From positions 1 through 30,752 of IMG/VR virus record IMGVR_UViG_3300042691_018491: DNA of 30,752 bases. One strand, 5' to 3'. Source of the stretch: a virus. This document shows positions 7,183-15,006 of this stretch, piece by piece. The position numbers were made by a program, and so were the translations under genes. Below the pieces are notes generated by a model. The model was not told the origin of the DNA. It made no database searches and was given only the letters and a program-made list of their open reading frames with translations. Each line of letters opens with the position of its first letter. Position 1 is the stretch's first letter.

Positions 7183-9876
7183 TTATTTTGACCAATTACG
7201 TGAAAAGTTTTTACGCGCTTGTCTTTGTTCTACAATTCTAAAAATCCCATTTGCGTTGGCGCTAACTGTAGTTCGTGGCATGTACTTAGGCAATTCAGTT
7301 AAAACATTTTCAATGCGTTCTAATCTATTTTCAAGTCCGCCGTATGTTTGCGCTACGTTTACAAATATAGATTTTTGACCTAACTCACTACTAAGTGATA
7401 CGTTATCACCAAACGCACCTAAAGCGTTTTTAATGCCGCCTTGCTGATATGCTTTAGAAAATGTATTAAGTACATCGGCTGGTATTCTGTTATTGTGTAC
7501 GGCGCTAAGTACATCCCAATATTTATTATTAGTATCGGTTGTAATAACGCGTTCGCCTTCATTTAGCATTGCAGGGATTGTATCACGGCCCGCTTTATTA
7601 TTGCCACGTTCTAAGTATTCAACACCGTGATAAAACGCATTACCAGCGGCCGAACGCGCCTGTGCTAAACCTGCAACCAATGAAGCTAAAGTCAATGCAA
7701 TAGTAACAGCCGATGCAATTCCACCACCTTCAGCTGCCGCCTTTGAAATGGCAATAGCCGCGTTAATAGCTATTTGTACCTGTGCTAATGTTTTTTCACG
7801 TTCGACCGCCCGCGCCCGTTCGGCTTCTAATTTTTCTAAACGTTCCTTTTCTATTTCTAATTGGCGCGCGTTGTAATTTTCACTATTTGTGCGTATTTCA
7901 TCCAATGCCGATTTGCTTTTATCTATTGCCTTGTCAAGCCCTTCTATATAGGCTTGCACTTGTGCGTTAAGAACATTGAAAACATTATCGGAAACGCCTT
8001 GGATTAGTTGTGCCGATTGGTCGATAAGTTCTTTTTGCTTATCTGTAAGTGTTTTAGTACCTTCTTCTGTTTCTTTAGTCGTTTTTTCCCATGTATCAAC
8101 TGCTCCTTTTAAAATGCTTTTATTAGCATCAATAGTAGCTTTGTTTAATTCTTCATATTTTAATTTTAAATCAGATATTTGTTTGTCAAGTTCTGATACT
8201 GCTTTTGTATCACCTGCTGCAAATAATAAATCTCTAGACTTTTGTAAAAATTGTATCCTACTATCTAATATTTTTTGATTAGCTTTAGCTTCTAATACTA
8301 ATCTTTTTGCATTGTATTCTTCATCTATTTTTTCTTGCAAATCTACATTTAAAAAAGCTGCTTCAAGTTTTTTATTTCGTTCTTGCTCTAATGCTAATAA
8401 CTCTTGATTAAGTTCTGTTTCAATTGAATTAGCTTTTAAATCAGATATTGTGTTATAATATTCGTTGTATGTTTCAGCACGATTTTTAAGTCTATCTGCA
8501 ATAAATTGATTTATTTGAGTTTCAGACATTCCGAGTTCTTTAGCATATCTTTTATATAAATCAGTTAATACTTCAGTATATTGAGTTTCAGCATTTACAC
8601 GCTCAATTGAACCATCTTGAGTTATTGATATTTGATAATTTAAAAGGTCTTCAGTTGCTTTTATAGCATCTTGTATTCCTTTTATTCTAGCTTTTTCTTC
8701 ATTTTTAATATTGTTAACAGCTTTATTAAATTGTTCTACTGCTAATTTTTGCAATTCTTTATAAAAACCTTTAGTTTGTTTTACTGTTTGTTTTTGACTT
8801 GTATGTGTATAAGTACGAACTTTATTAGTATTGTTATTTGTATTTTTAGTTGTATTTGTTGAACTAGCTAATAATGTTTTTTCTAAGTCTTGTGATGCTT
8901 TGTCAATTATTTTTAATGAATCCTGATATTGTTGTTGATATATTTTTATTGCTTCTCTTTCTTGTTTTACTCTAGCTAAAGCATTTTTTGATGGTTTTTG
9001 ACCTTTATCTTTTTGTTCTTGAATTATTTTTTCCATTTCTTCAATTTCTTTTAAAGAAGCCATTTGACCCTTCAAAAGTTTAGCAGTAGCTTCTTCTAAT
9101 GCTTGTGTTTTAGCTTGTGTTATAGCTTTTCTAATCAATGCTTGATTTACTAAATCATAAGCGGCTGCAACATCTTCGGCTGTACTAGCCTCAGTTAATA
9201 GATTAGGTAAATATTGACCATATTGATTATTTATTTCATCAATAACAGCTTTTCTATCTTCACCTTTCAAATTAACATCAGTTAATGATACAAACAAATC
9301 ATCTAAAGCAACTTTTTCTTTTGCATAAGTATCAATTGCAGATTCAGCAGCTTCATTAAAAGAATTTTGCGCACTTGTTGCACTTGTTAAATATGATATT
9401 AAAGCAGGTATAGCAGTCAATAGTAAACCAAATGGATTTATACCACCAATAACTCTAAATAAATTACCAAGCATCATACCAGCGCGGCGCATTGAATTTA
9501 AATTTCTAGCACCTTGCACTAAAGAACTTGCAAATCCTCTTTGCTGTGTTGCCGCCTGACCTGTGCTAACTGCTATTTGTTTATTTGTTGCATCCAACTG
9601 CTTACCAACTGCTACACCAGCTTTTGATTCGGCGTTAACGGCTTTTTGTGTTTTAACTAAAGTATCGCGTTTTTGATTTAACTGTTCAACGCCCTTAGCT
9701 TCAGTATTCAACACGTTAACTAAGTTAGCCTGTGCTGATTCTAAATCATCGGCAACATCAACGCCTTCGGCCATGGCGTTATTTAGTTCGTCAATACTTT
9801 GAATCGCTGAATTGATTTCAGTCTGAAACTGTGAACTGTTAAATTCTAAACTATAAACGTCTTTAATTTCTGCCAT
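7183..9876 (-). CDS. Tail tape measure protein
   Basis: An 897-residue protein and the longest gene here. It sets tail length and is ejected with the DNA. The N-terminal 110 residues are helical coiled coil. A hydrophobic region at about 125-165 (NPFGLLLTAIPALISYL) follows, then long Lys/Glu/Gln-rich coiled coils to about 700. A second Ala-rich hydrophobic zone lies at about 705-755, followed by a C-terminal region (NEGERVITTDTNNKYWDVL) of a kind common in phage tape measures. By the usual rule of about 0.15 nm per residue the tail would be near 130 nm. It follows the chaperone genes, with the frameshift extension ending 14 nt inside its start. The central part (about 8060-9560) is much more A/T-rich and CpG-poor than both ends, a sign of intragenic recombination. 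Confidence 0.9.
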   Translation of the reverse strand: MAEIKDVYSLEFNSSQFQTEINSAIQSIDELNNAMAEGVDVADDLESAQANLVNVLNTEAKGVEQLNQKRDTLVKTQKAVNAESKAGVAVGKQLDATNKQIAVSTGQAATQQRGFASSLVQGARNLNSMRRAGMMLGNLFRVIGGINPFGLLLTAIPALISYLTSATSAQNSFNEAAESAIDTYAKEKVALDDLFVSLTDVNLKGEDRKAVIDEINNQYGQYLPNLLTEASTAEDVAAAYDLVNQALIRKAITQAKTQALEEATAKLLKGQMASLKEIEEMEKIIQEQKDKGQKPSKNALARVKQEREAIKIYQQQYQDSLKIIDKASQDLEKTLLASSTNTTKNTNNNTNKVRTYTHTSQKQTVKQTKGFYKELQKLAVEQFNKAVNNIKNEEKARIKGIQDAIKATEDLLNYQISITQDGSIERVNAETQYTEVLTDLYKRYAKELGMSETQINQFIADRLKNRAETYNEYYNTISDLKANSIETELNQELLALEQERNKKLEAAFLNVDLQEKIDEEYNAKRLVLEAKANQKILDSRIQFLQKSRDLLFAAGDTKAVSELDKQISDLKLKYEELNKATIDANKSILKGAVDTWEKTTKETEEGTKTLTDKQKELIDQSAQLIQGVSDNVFNVLNAQVQAYIEGLDKAIDKSKSALDEIRTNSENYNARQLEIEKERLEKLEAERARAVEREKTLAQVQIAINAAIAISKAAAEGGGIASAVTIALTLASLVAGLAQARSAAGNAFYHGVEYLERGNNKAGRDTIPAMLNEGERVITTDTNNKYWDVLSAVHNNRIPADVLNTFSKAYQQGGIKNALGAFGDNVSLSSELGQKSIFVNVAQTYGGLENRLERIENVLTELPKYMPRTTVSANANGIFRIVEQRQARKNFSRNWSK

Positions 9877-10183
9877 TGTTTATTTTTTTATTAGCCTGTT
9901 CAGCCCTATCGTTATCTTTTAGTATCTGTTCTAATGCTGAATAATAATCGCGTATAACCCAAAATCTAACATTTGCCATCTGTACCGGGTCACCCTTAGT
10001 TATTATATAATCGTTTTCGCGGTTTTGTTCTTTTAGTTTTTGTAGTGCGTGCTGATATGTTTGCGGTTTCTTTTTTGGTTTTACGTTCGGTTCAATTTTG
10101 TTTAGCCGTGGAAAGTTTAATTTTTTAAAGCGCTCGAACCTTTCAAGATTTGTTCTATACTGTTCAAAAAAAAAGCGCGCAAC
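9863..10183 (-). CDS. -1 frameshift extension of tail assembly chaperone (gpT-like part)
   Basis: On the minus strand the -1 frame stays open from just after a TGA (10184-10186) through the T9 slip site to a TAA at 9863-9865, about 101 codons beyond the slip. The peptide is charged and helical (for example PKKKPQTYQHALQKLKEQN and VRFWVIRDYYSALEQIL) and looks like real protein. It has no ATG at its start; the first one is about two thirds of the way along. Translation therefore needs a -1 shift from the preceding gene, giving a fusion of about 271 residues. Its end overlaps the tape measure start. This is the layout of the lambda gpG/gpGT chaperones, where the T part recruits the tape measure and tail tube protein. 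Confidence 0.75.
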   Translation of the reverse strand, partial: VARFFFEQYRTNLERFERFKKLNFPRLNKIEPNVKPKKKPQTYQHALQKLKEQNRENDYIITKGDPVQMANVRFWVIRDYYSALEQILKDNDRAEQANKKINNGRN

Positions 10184-10677
10184 TCATCATCTTTTTTAAT
10201 TGCATCCATTTTGCGCTGTTGAGTTTCTGAATTTATAATGTAAGGATTTTCGCCATCAATATAAAAGAAATACAAACCAGCTTCTAATAATAGGTCATCT
10301 ATTTTAACGCTTTTAAGCCTGTACAGAATATCGTTTAGTTGGTCTTTAGACTTCGTATGAAATTCTTTTAGCTTATCACGTGTCATGTTTTGCCAAGGCA
10401 TATCCTCAATTGTTTCTAACATCGAACTTAGCTTTTCAACTACTTCGTTTTTATGAATGCCAAAATCAATAGCGGTCATCGCTTCCTCAATTCTTTGCGC
10501 ACGTTCACGCGTTAAGTTTGCCGGGTTTTTCAAAATATAAAAGTTATTACCAGCGCGGTCTGTAAATACTCTTGTCAATTCTATGCGCTGCTTTGTAGTT
10601 TCGGGAATGTAGGTTTTAAGCCACTTCTGGTAATTACTTTCGTTTTGTTCTGCTCTGTTTCGTTTTCTGAAAATCAT
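10117..10677 (-). CDS. Tail assembly chaperone (gpG-like)
   Basis: A 186-residue helical, charged protein (N-terminus MIFRKRNRAEQNESN) directly upstream of the tape measure gene, where tail assembly chaperones sit. The strongest evidence is a T9 run at codons for AFFL (residues 168-171) near its 3' end. Slipping back one base there continues into a 101-codon frame ending at the tape measure start. The unshifted product ends 16 residues later (NSIEQILKGSSALKN). In the lambda model the short form coats the tape measure and the shifted form recruits tail tube subunits. The family itself is not recognised by sequence. It is the first gene of the leftward tail operon and diverges from the 10819 operon. 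Confidence 0.7.
   Translation of the reverse strand: MIFRKRNRAEQNESNYQKWLKTYIPETTKQRIELTRVFTDRAGNNFYILKNPANLTRERAQRIEEAMTAIDFGIHKNEVVEKLSSMLETIEDMPWQNMTRDKLKEFHTKSKDQLNDILYRLKSVKIDDLLLEAGLYFFYIDGENPYIINSETQQRKMDAIKKDDELRAFFLNSIEQILKGSSALKN
10166..10174 (-). other. Programmed -1 frameshift slip site (T9 run)
   Basis: Nine consecutive T on the minus strand, read GCT TTT TTT TTG in the zero frame. It contains the heptamer T TTT TTT, on which both tRNAs can re-pair after a -1 slip. The zero frame ends 17 codons later; the -1 frame runs about 101 codons to the tape measure start. A stimulatory downstream structure was not clearly identified. Confidence 0.7.
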
Positions 10678-10723
10678 GTGTGTTTAATTTGGTTGTAAAG
10701 TTAGGGCAAAAAAAGATAAAACA

Positions 10724-10778
10724 TTTTATAAAATTTTTATAAAAATATTTGCAGTTTTAAAAAGAGGTTGTATCTTTG
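10724..10778 (+). promoter_or_regulatory. Promoter with twin upstream palindromes, rightward operon
   Basis: TTTG at 10748-10751, a 19-nt spacer and TATCTTTG at 10771-10778 give a textbook Bacteroidota promoter. Two copies of the 10-bp palindrome TTTTATAAAA (10724-10733 and 10735-10744) sit one helical turn apart just upstream of the -33 box. They could be an activator or repressor site. The whole leader is nearly duplicated at 27661-27765. It drives the operon with the sigma factor. The same 140-bp gap must also hold the divergent promoter of the tail operon, for which I see only weak TATCTTTT- or TAACTTTA-like candidates. Confidence 0.75.
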
Positions 10779-10818
10779 AGCATCGATTTGATGAAACGGA
10801 TTAAAAAACTTCAAGATT

Positions 10819-11163
10819 ATGAAAGAGTATTTTTTAAAATTAAACAACGATGGCAGCTTAAATAGAGGTTATCTTTCTGTATGGGAAAATGGTAATGAAA
10901 CAATTTTAATTTCTGACATTAAAGAAGCTACTAAAAAAGGTTGGCGTTCATCTAAAGCAATTATAGAGGATTTAGATATAATTTACCAAGAAAGTGAAGT
11001 AGATTTAATAATTACTGAAGATTGTGCTATGAAACTTATTGATAAATATGGAAATGTTACTACAAAAACATATACTCCCGAATATTATGTTCCATTTTCA
11101 GCAGCACACGCCATAGCTAATTTTATAAACAAAAATGGTACAGACCCATACGATAGAGGATAA
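10819..11163 (+). CDS. Hypothetical 114-residue protein, first gene of sigma operon
   Basis: A soluble, mildly acidic protein (MKEYFLKLNNDGSLNRGYLSV) of unknown family with no signal peptide or membrane helix. It starts 40 nt after the -7 element of a strong promoter. The leader and first codons (GATTATGAAAG) are nearly the same as those of the small gene at 27766, although the proteins share little beyond the first residues. The gene is A/T-rich compared with the next genes. Position as first gene of an operon that also encodes a sigma factor suggests early expression. Function is unknown. Confidence 0.6.
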   Translation: MKEYFLKLNNDGSLNRGYLSVWENGNETILISDIKEATKKGWRSSKAIIEDLDIIYQESEVDLIITEDCAMKLIDKYGNVTTKTYTPEYYVPFSAAHAIANFINKNGTDPYDRG

Positions 11164-11189
11164 TTATTTTAAAATTAACTAACCAAACA

Positions 11190-11210
11190 GGGCGCAGCAT
11201 CTTACATTGC
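11190..11210 (+). promoter_or_regulatory. Shared intercistronic element GGGCGCAGCATC
   Basis: GGGCGCAGCATC at 11190-11201 is followed by ATTGC at 11206-11210, about 28 nt before the next ATG. The same arrangement, GGGCGCAGTATC then ACTGC, occurs at 27933-27955 before another ATG. GCAG can pair with the downstream TTGC/CTGC, so a small RNA hairpin is possible. Both copies follow the first small gene of an operon with the duplicated promoter. Confidence 0.45.
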
Positions 11211-11238
11211 ATTTTTATAATTTCAAAATCACAACACA

Positions 11239-11550
11239 ATGAAAACACTACTTTTTATTCTGCTATTTAGCGCGGCAGCTTATGCGCAAACTGACACTGT
11301 GTATTGCATTCAAATACTTAGCACCCGACACCCCGAATTTATACGCGCTGAACACTTAGCGATGTGTACAATTGAACAGGCGCAAGTAGAACAAACAGAT
11401 AACCTGTATAGGATTATGTTTGTTTACGATACCTATGAAGAAGCTGAAATAATGCTAACAACGTGGAAACGCGCCCATAAAGATGCATTTATATGTACAC
11501 GTACCCGCAAACAAGTTTCTAACTATTATTCATTCTATACACATGATTAG
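11239..11550 (+). CDS. Exported SPOR-like domain protein
   Basis: A 103-residue protein with a clear signal peptide (residues 1-16, KTLLFILLFSAAAYAQ, cleavage after AYA). The mature part has a beta-alpha-beta-beta-alpha-beta pattern resembling a SPOR domain: YCIQILSTRH at the start and YRIMFVYDTYEEAEIML later. SPOR domains bind denuded septal peptidoglycan, and Bacteroidota carry many of them. A phage copy sent to the periplasm might affect division or cell wall work during infection; that is inference. Its 3' end overlaps the sigma factor start by 8 nt (ATGATTAG), so the two are coupled. The SPOR call is from pattern only. Confidence 0.6.
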   Translation: MKTLLFILLFSAAAYAQTDTVYCIQILSTRHPEFIRAEHLAMCTIEQAQVEQTDNLYRIMFVYDTYEEAEIMLTTWKRAHKDAFICTRTRKQVSNYYSFYTHD

Positions 11551-12307
11551 GCACATCAATATAAAAGGCAATAACAAGCGCGACAAATCAAAAATCCTGC
11601 AGCAGTTTTTAACCGAAGCGCAAAGATATAAGCCGCTAAGTTACGAACAGGAACGGACCGCAAATCGCGATATGCTAATAAAACATAATATGTTGTTTGC
11701 GGCTTCGGTTGCGTTTAGATATGATAATTCAGCCTGTGATATTATGGATTTAATTAGCGAGGGTATGTTAGGCTTAATCAAAGCGGCTGATACATTTGAC
11801 CCGGCATTCGAAGTAAAGTTTATCAGTTACGCTTTATTTCCTATTCAACGGCATATCAAGGAATTTATTGATACTAAAAAAAGCTGCGTTAGAATACCGC
11901 ACCAGTTACAACAAATTCGGTACACTATCGGTAAATATGAAGAAACGGATACAGAAACATTAGCGGCAAAGTTAAATGTAAAACAACACGTTATAGAATC
12001 AGCTAAGTCTATCGCTGGTTTTGTTAGCCTTGATGATAAAAACGAAGACGGTGATAATATGTATCAAGTCGCATCCGATGAACGTACAGATAAGTACGTT
12101 TTAGAACTTGAAATCAAAGAACTTTACAACGAAGTTACCGAATGTTTGTCGGACCGTGAATTGAAAGTTTTACAGTATAGATACTTTGATACCTTCCCTA
12201 AAGACTTAACGCAAGTAGGCGAATGTTTAAATTTAAGCCGCGAACGTGTAAGACAAATTCAGCAAGAAGCATTTAAAAAAATAAGAAACAAATATGCAAG
12301 AATCTAA
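11543..12307 (+). CDS. Phage sigma-70 family RNA polymerase sigma factor
   Basis: A 254-residue protein resembling the short primary sigma factors of Bacteroidota. Region 1.2/2 is visible as LSYEQERTANRDMLIKHN, then DLISEGMLGLIKAADTFDP and VKFISYALFPIQRHIKEFI (polymerase binding and -7 recognition). A region 3-like segment (ETLAAKLNVKQHVIESAK) and a region 4 helix-turn-helix (LSDRELKVLQYRY and LSRERVRQIQQEAFKKI) complete the architecture. I chose the ATG at 11543, which overlaps the preceding stop; the open frame extends upstream but inside that gene. Such a factor would redirect host polymerase to phage promoters, for example late tail genes or the variant promoter at 27685-27715. Family assignment is firm; targets are unknown. 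Confidence 0.9.
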   Translation: MIRHINIKGNNKRDKSKILQQFLTEAQRYKPLSYEQERTANRDMLIKHNMLFAASVAFRYDNSACDIMDLISEGMLGLIKAADTFDPAFEVKFISYALFPIQRHIKEFIDTKKSCVRIPHQLQQIRYTIGKYEETDTETLAAKLNVKQHVIESAKSIAGFVSLDDKNEDGDNMYQVASDERTDKYVLELEIKELYNEVTECLSDRELKVLQYRYFDTFPKDLTQVGECLNLSRERVRQIQQEAFKKIRNKYARI

Positions 12308-12677
12308 ATGGATACGCCAACTGATTTTAAGCGGTCAACCTGATAACATCGAACTTGGTTTTATACTAAATGATTCGTTTAACTGTTTTCCCTTAACGCG
12401 TAAGTTCTACAGAAAATATAAGCGCTTTAAATTTTGGCAGCCATCACGGCACTACTCAGTATTAGAAACAGAATCGCGTTATTATTCGTGGGTTGCATTA
12501 CTGAATAACGAACTAAAAACGCACCGTTGTTATTTTTGGTTAGACTTTCAAGAACCTAAGTTTAAAACGCCGTGGCAACAATGGCAAAAGCATATTACAA
12601 ACTATGTTAAAATGCCCTATCATGGGCCATTGTTTCAATACGGCGGCCATCCTTATACTATGATATTTAGGCGCTAA
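12294..12677 (+). CDS. Hypothetical 127-residue aromatic, basic protein
   Basis: A basic protein unusually rich in Trp, Tyr and Phe (for example RYYSWVALLN, CYFWLDFQEP and PWQQWQKHI) with no recognised family and no membrane helix. It overlaps the sigma gene by 14 nt and is the last gene of this rightward operon. Its TAA stop lies on top of the TAG stop of the convergent phosphoesterase gene (CTAA at 12674-12677). The tight packing supports coding. A role linked to the sigma factor, such as an accessory or anti-sigma partner, is possible but unsupported by motif. Confidence 0.6.
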   Translation: MQESKWIRQLILSGQPDNIELGFILNDSFNCFPLTRKFYRKYKRFKFWQPSRHYSVLETESRYYSWVALLNNELKTHRCYFWLDFQEPKFKTPWQQWQKHITNYVKMPYHGPLFQYGGHPYTMIFRR

Positions 12678-13510
12678 TACATCTTACCGTTTGCTAAAAA
12701 CTTATCAGCCCATACATTAACTTGTTCTACGTAAAAATCGCCATTGTCATTTATATTGACGATGGCGAAACCATTTGCCCACAGTTGGCGTTGAAAGCGC
12801 GGCATATAGGTAAAACCTTTAGATTTGATATCGAATAAACCGCCGATGTTGAAGGCTGCTTTGTTCCCGGTATGGTAACATTGAACGCGGTGCGTATGTC
12901 CAAACATTACCGAGTGCTGCGTTTTATCTAAATGCGCCTTTGCAGCATGAATAGATGTATAAACACCGTGTACTATATCTAAGTGTTTGCCTAATGTGAA
13001 ATAGTCCGACTGCCAATCTGTTTTAACCTCCCATTCGCGTTCGTGAAGATATAGCGCTTCAGTTGGGTTAATCAATGCGCCGCCGTACTTTGCGTTATCC
13101 TTTTCTTTGATATGCCTAAAGTATCTGTCTTCATGATTGCCAAATAAGAAATATTTTTTAGCACCTTTGAACGCGCTGTTAATATCGTCAATACCCTGTA
13201 GCCCATCTATGTACTCATCTTGTAGTGTTAGCCCCGATAAGTTGGCCAATGATTCGGCGTTATATGAACCAAGGGTATATAAATCTAAATAATCACCAGC
13301 TAATACAATGCCGTGAAGATTCGTGCCTAATTCGCTTATTAGCCTTAGTAGTTTTTGCCAAAGTATCTGATTATGAAACGGCCTATGAACATCTGAAACA
13401 ACTAACCAGCGCTGAAGGGTTTTGTTTTGATAACGCTTTTGATTTATTAGGTTTTTCCAATATTCAATTTCAGATTCTGAATGTACTTTAATTTTGGGGC
13501 GGTAAATCAT
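12674..13510 (-). CDS. Calcineurin-like metallophosphoesterase
   Basis: A 278-residue enzyme with all metal-binding signatures of the calcineurin-like phosphoesterase family: SDVH (D40, H42), GDYLD (72-76), GNHED (124-128), VHG (180-182) and GHTHR (204-208). The two-metal site hydrolyses phosphomono- or diesters; the substrate cannot be read from sequence. Phage relatives may act on nucleotides, nucleic acid ends or signalling nucleotides. It lies 44 nt downstream of the large terminase gene on the same strand and ends convergently with the sigma operon. An N-terminal extension of about 33 residues precedes the first motif. No signal peptide, so it acts in the cytoplasm. Confidence 0.88.
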   Translation of the reverse strand: MIYRPKIKVHSESEIEYWKNLINQKRYQNKTLQRWLVVSDVHRPFHNQILWQKLLRLISELGTNLHGIVLAGDYLDLYTLGSYNAESLANLSGLTLQDEYIDGLQGIDDINSAFKGAKKYFLFGNHEDRYFRHIKEKDNAKYGGALINPTEALYLHEREWEVKTDWQSDYFTLGKHLDIVHGVYTSIHAAKAHLDKTQHSVMFGHTHRVQCYHTGNKAAFNIGGLFDIKSKGFTYMPRFQRQLWANGFAIVNINDNGDFYVEQVNVWADKFLANGKMY

Positions 13511-13554
13511 GGGTCATAGTTTAAGGTTACCATTTCGTTGGTGTCAACGATATG

Positions 13555-15006
13555 TTACAGTTTTATATCTTGACAAAAAGTATTAAGCAAGTATCTAAGG
13601 TTATCTAATAAGTCCGCTTGGCGTTCTTCGCCTTTGCCTTTAATGATTCGGCGGCTGTTATCGGATTTGATACGTAAACAGTCCATACGCAAGCCCGGGC
13701 ATTTATCTTCATAGATTTGAAAATCGGGGCACATGCTTATAATAGTATTTGTTTGAACGTAACTTTCAGCATGCAGCGGATTCGCTTTAGGCACTACAAA
13801 AAAACGCGCTGGTAGTTGCAGTTCTTCTTGTATTATTTCGTAGTAAGTTTTAGAAACGCGCTGCCTACCATCGGACCTATCACCACTCGCATCGCCTGTA
13901 ATCAGTAGCGGAATAGTGCAGGGATAAATGGCAGTATCGGACCAGCGCCCTATTTTCTTATTTGTTTCTGAAAATACCCATTCCCTAAACGCTTGGCATG
14001 TATCATATATTGATGCTTCACCGCGTTCCTCTGAACCTATCTTAAATTCTTTAATAATATGCACACCATAGCGATAACGAGAACGTGCTGATAGGTCGGG
14101 TGATAATGTTGTTTTTTTCATCACCGCCGCGGTCATAGGTATTTTGTTAAAGTCAAAACTAACATAAATCTGTTCAGTTTCCCAGCTGATTTTTTTTGAT
14201 TGCTGAAATACTTTTTGCTGAATGCTTTTATCCTTTAGAACGTACACCCATGCTTCACCTGAATAATCAACAAATACAGATTTGTATTCCTGTTCAAACG
14301 TAAGGCGGTCAAGGTCGCGGCTGGCATCGGCTACCTCAGCTGGGTCAATTGCAGGGTTATCGGTTGTTTCCATTCGAAAGGTTATCCAACTTTCGCTGCC
14401 GTTTTCAGATTGCGGTAAATCAATATCGCCGTAACAGTTGCGTTCTACTTGCCCGGCAATAGCGCCGTTTCTACATAGTTCGTACCAATAGTTGTCTTTA
14501 CCTGCAGCGGTACCAATGAAAAACGCCTCACCTTTGAAGTCAGTCAAGGTAGGGCGGGCAACAGTTTTCCAATGATACTCTAATATATGGCTTGGTATCT
14601 TTTGCGTTTCTTCATATATAACGCGGTGATATTTTCGCCCGCGCCCTTTGTCTTTTCGCCCTTCATCGCCAATGGACCACACTTCTAAAACGCCGCCGTT
14701 TAAAAACTGAATTATCTTTGATGTTTCATCTTTATGCGATATAATGCCGCCCTCATTACTTAGCTTATAAGTATCAACTATCTTTGCCCAGGATTGCGCG
14801 AAATCTTTAAAGTCATCCACAAATATACCTACAAACTTACCTTCGAATACTGCAGGACTTATAAGCGGTAACGCAACCGATGTAATCAATTCAGTTTTGC
14901 CAAATCGCCGCGCACACACTATACAATTGAAACGGCGCTTATTGTTTAAAATGCGCTGTTGCCCTATATGCGGTCTGTATAGTGTTATATCGATATTTCG
15001 AGGCAC
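13555..15006 (-). CDS. terL: Terminase large subunit (ATPase and nuclease)
   Basis: A 483-residue DNA packaging motor. The N-terminal ATPase shows Walker A ARRFGKTE (32-39). The Walker B-like strand is RVIYEE (128-133), with Glu-Glu where Asp-Glu is usual. A coupling motif FFIGTA lies near 162. The C-terminal RNase H-like nuclease shows acidic residues in VSFDFN (D285), ITGDASG (D372) and QADLLDN (D465, D468). It cuts concatemers and pumps DNA into the prohead. The start is GTG at 15004-15006, overlapping the small subunit stop by one base (TAGTG). Order terS-terL followed by the phosphoesterase is seen here, but no portal gene follows, unlike most tailed phages. Confidence 0.93.
   Translation of the reverse strand: MPRNIDITLYRPHIGQQRILNNKRRFNCIVCARRFGKTELITSVALPLISPAVFEGKFVGIFVDDFKDFAQSWAKIVDTYKLSNEGGIISHKDETSKIIQFLNGGVLEVWSIGDEGRKDKGRGRKYHRVIYEETQKIPSHILEYHWKTVARPTLTDFKGEAFFIGTAAGKDNYWYELCRNGAIAGQVERNCYGDIDLPQSENGSESWITFRMETTDNPAIDPAEVADASRDLDRLTFEQEYKSVFVDYSGEAWVYVLKDKSIQQKVFQQSKKISWETEQIYVSFDFNKIPMTAAVMKKTTLSPDLSARSRYRYGVHIIKEFKIGSEERGEASIYDTCQAFREWVFSETNKKIGRWSDTAIYPCTIPLLITGDASGDRSDGRQRVSKTYYEIIQEELQLPARFFVVPKANPLHAESYVQTNTIISMCPDFQIYEDKCPGLRMDCLRIKSDNSRRIIKGKGEERQADLLDNLRYLLNTFCQDIKL

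Noticed and set aside
13535-13550. Hairpin TCGTTG-GTGT-CAACGA after the large terminase stop
   Set aside because: A 6-bp stem but no T run on either strand, so it is not a convincing terminator.
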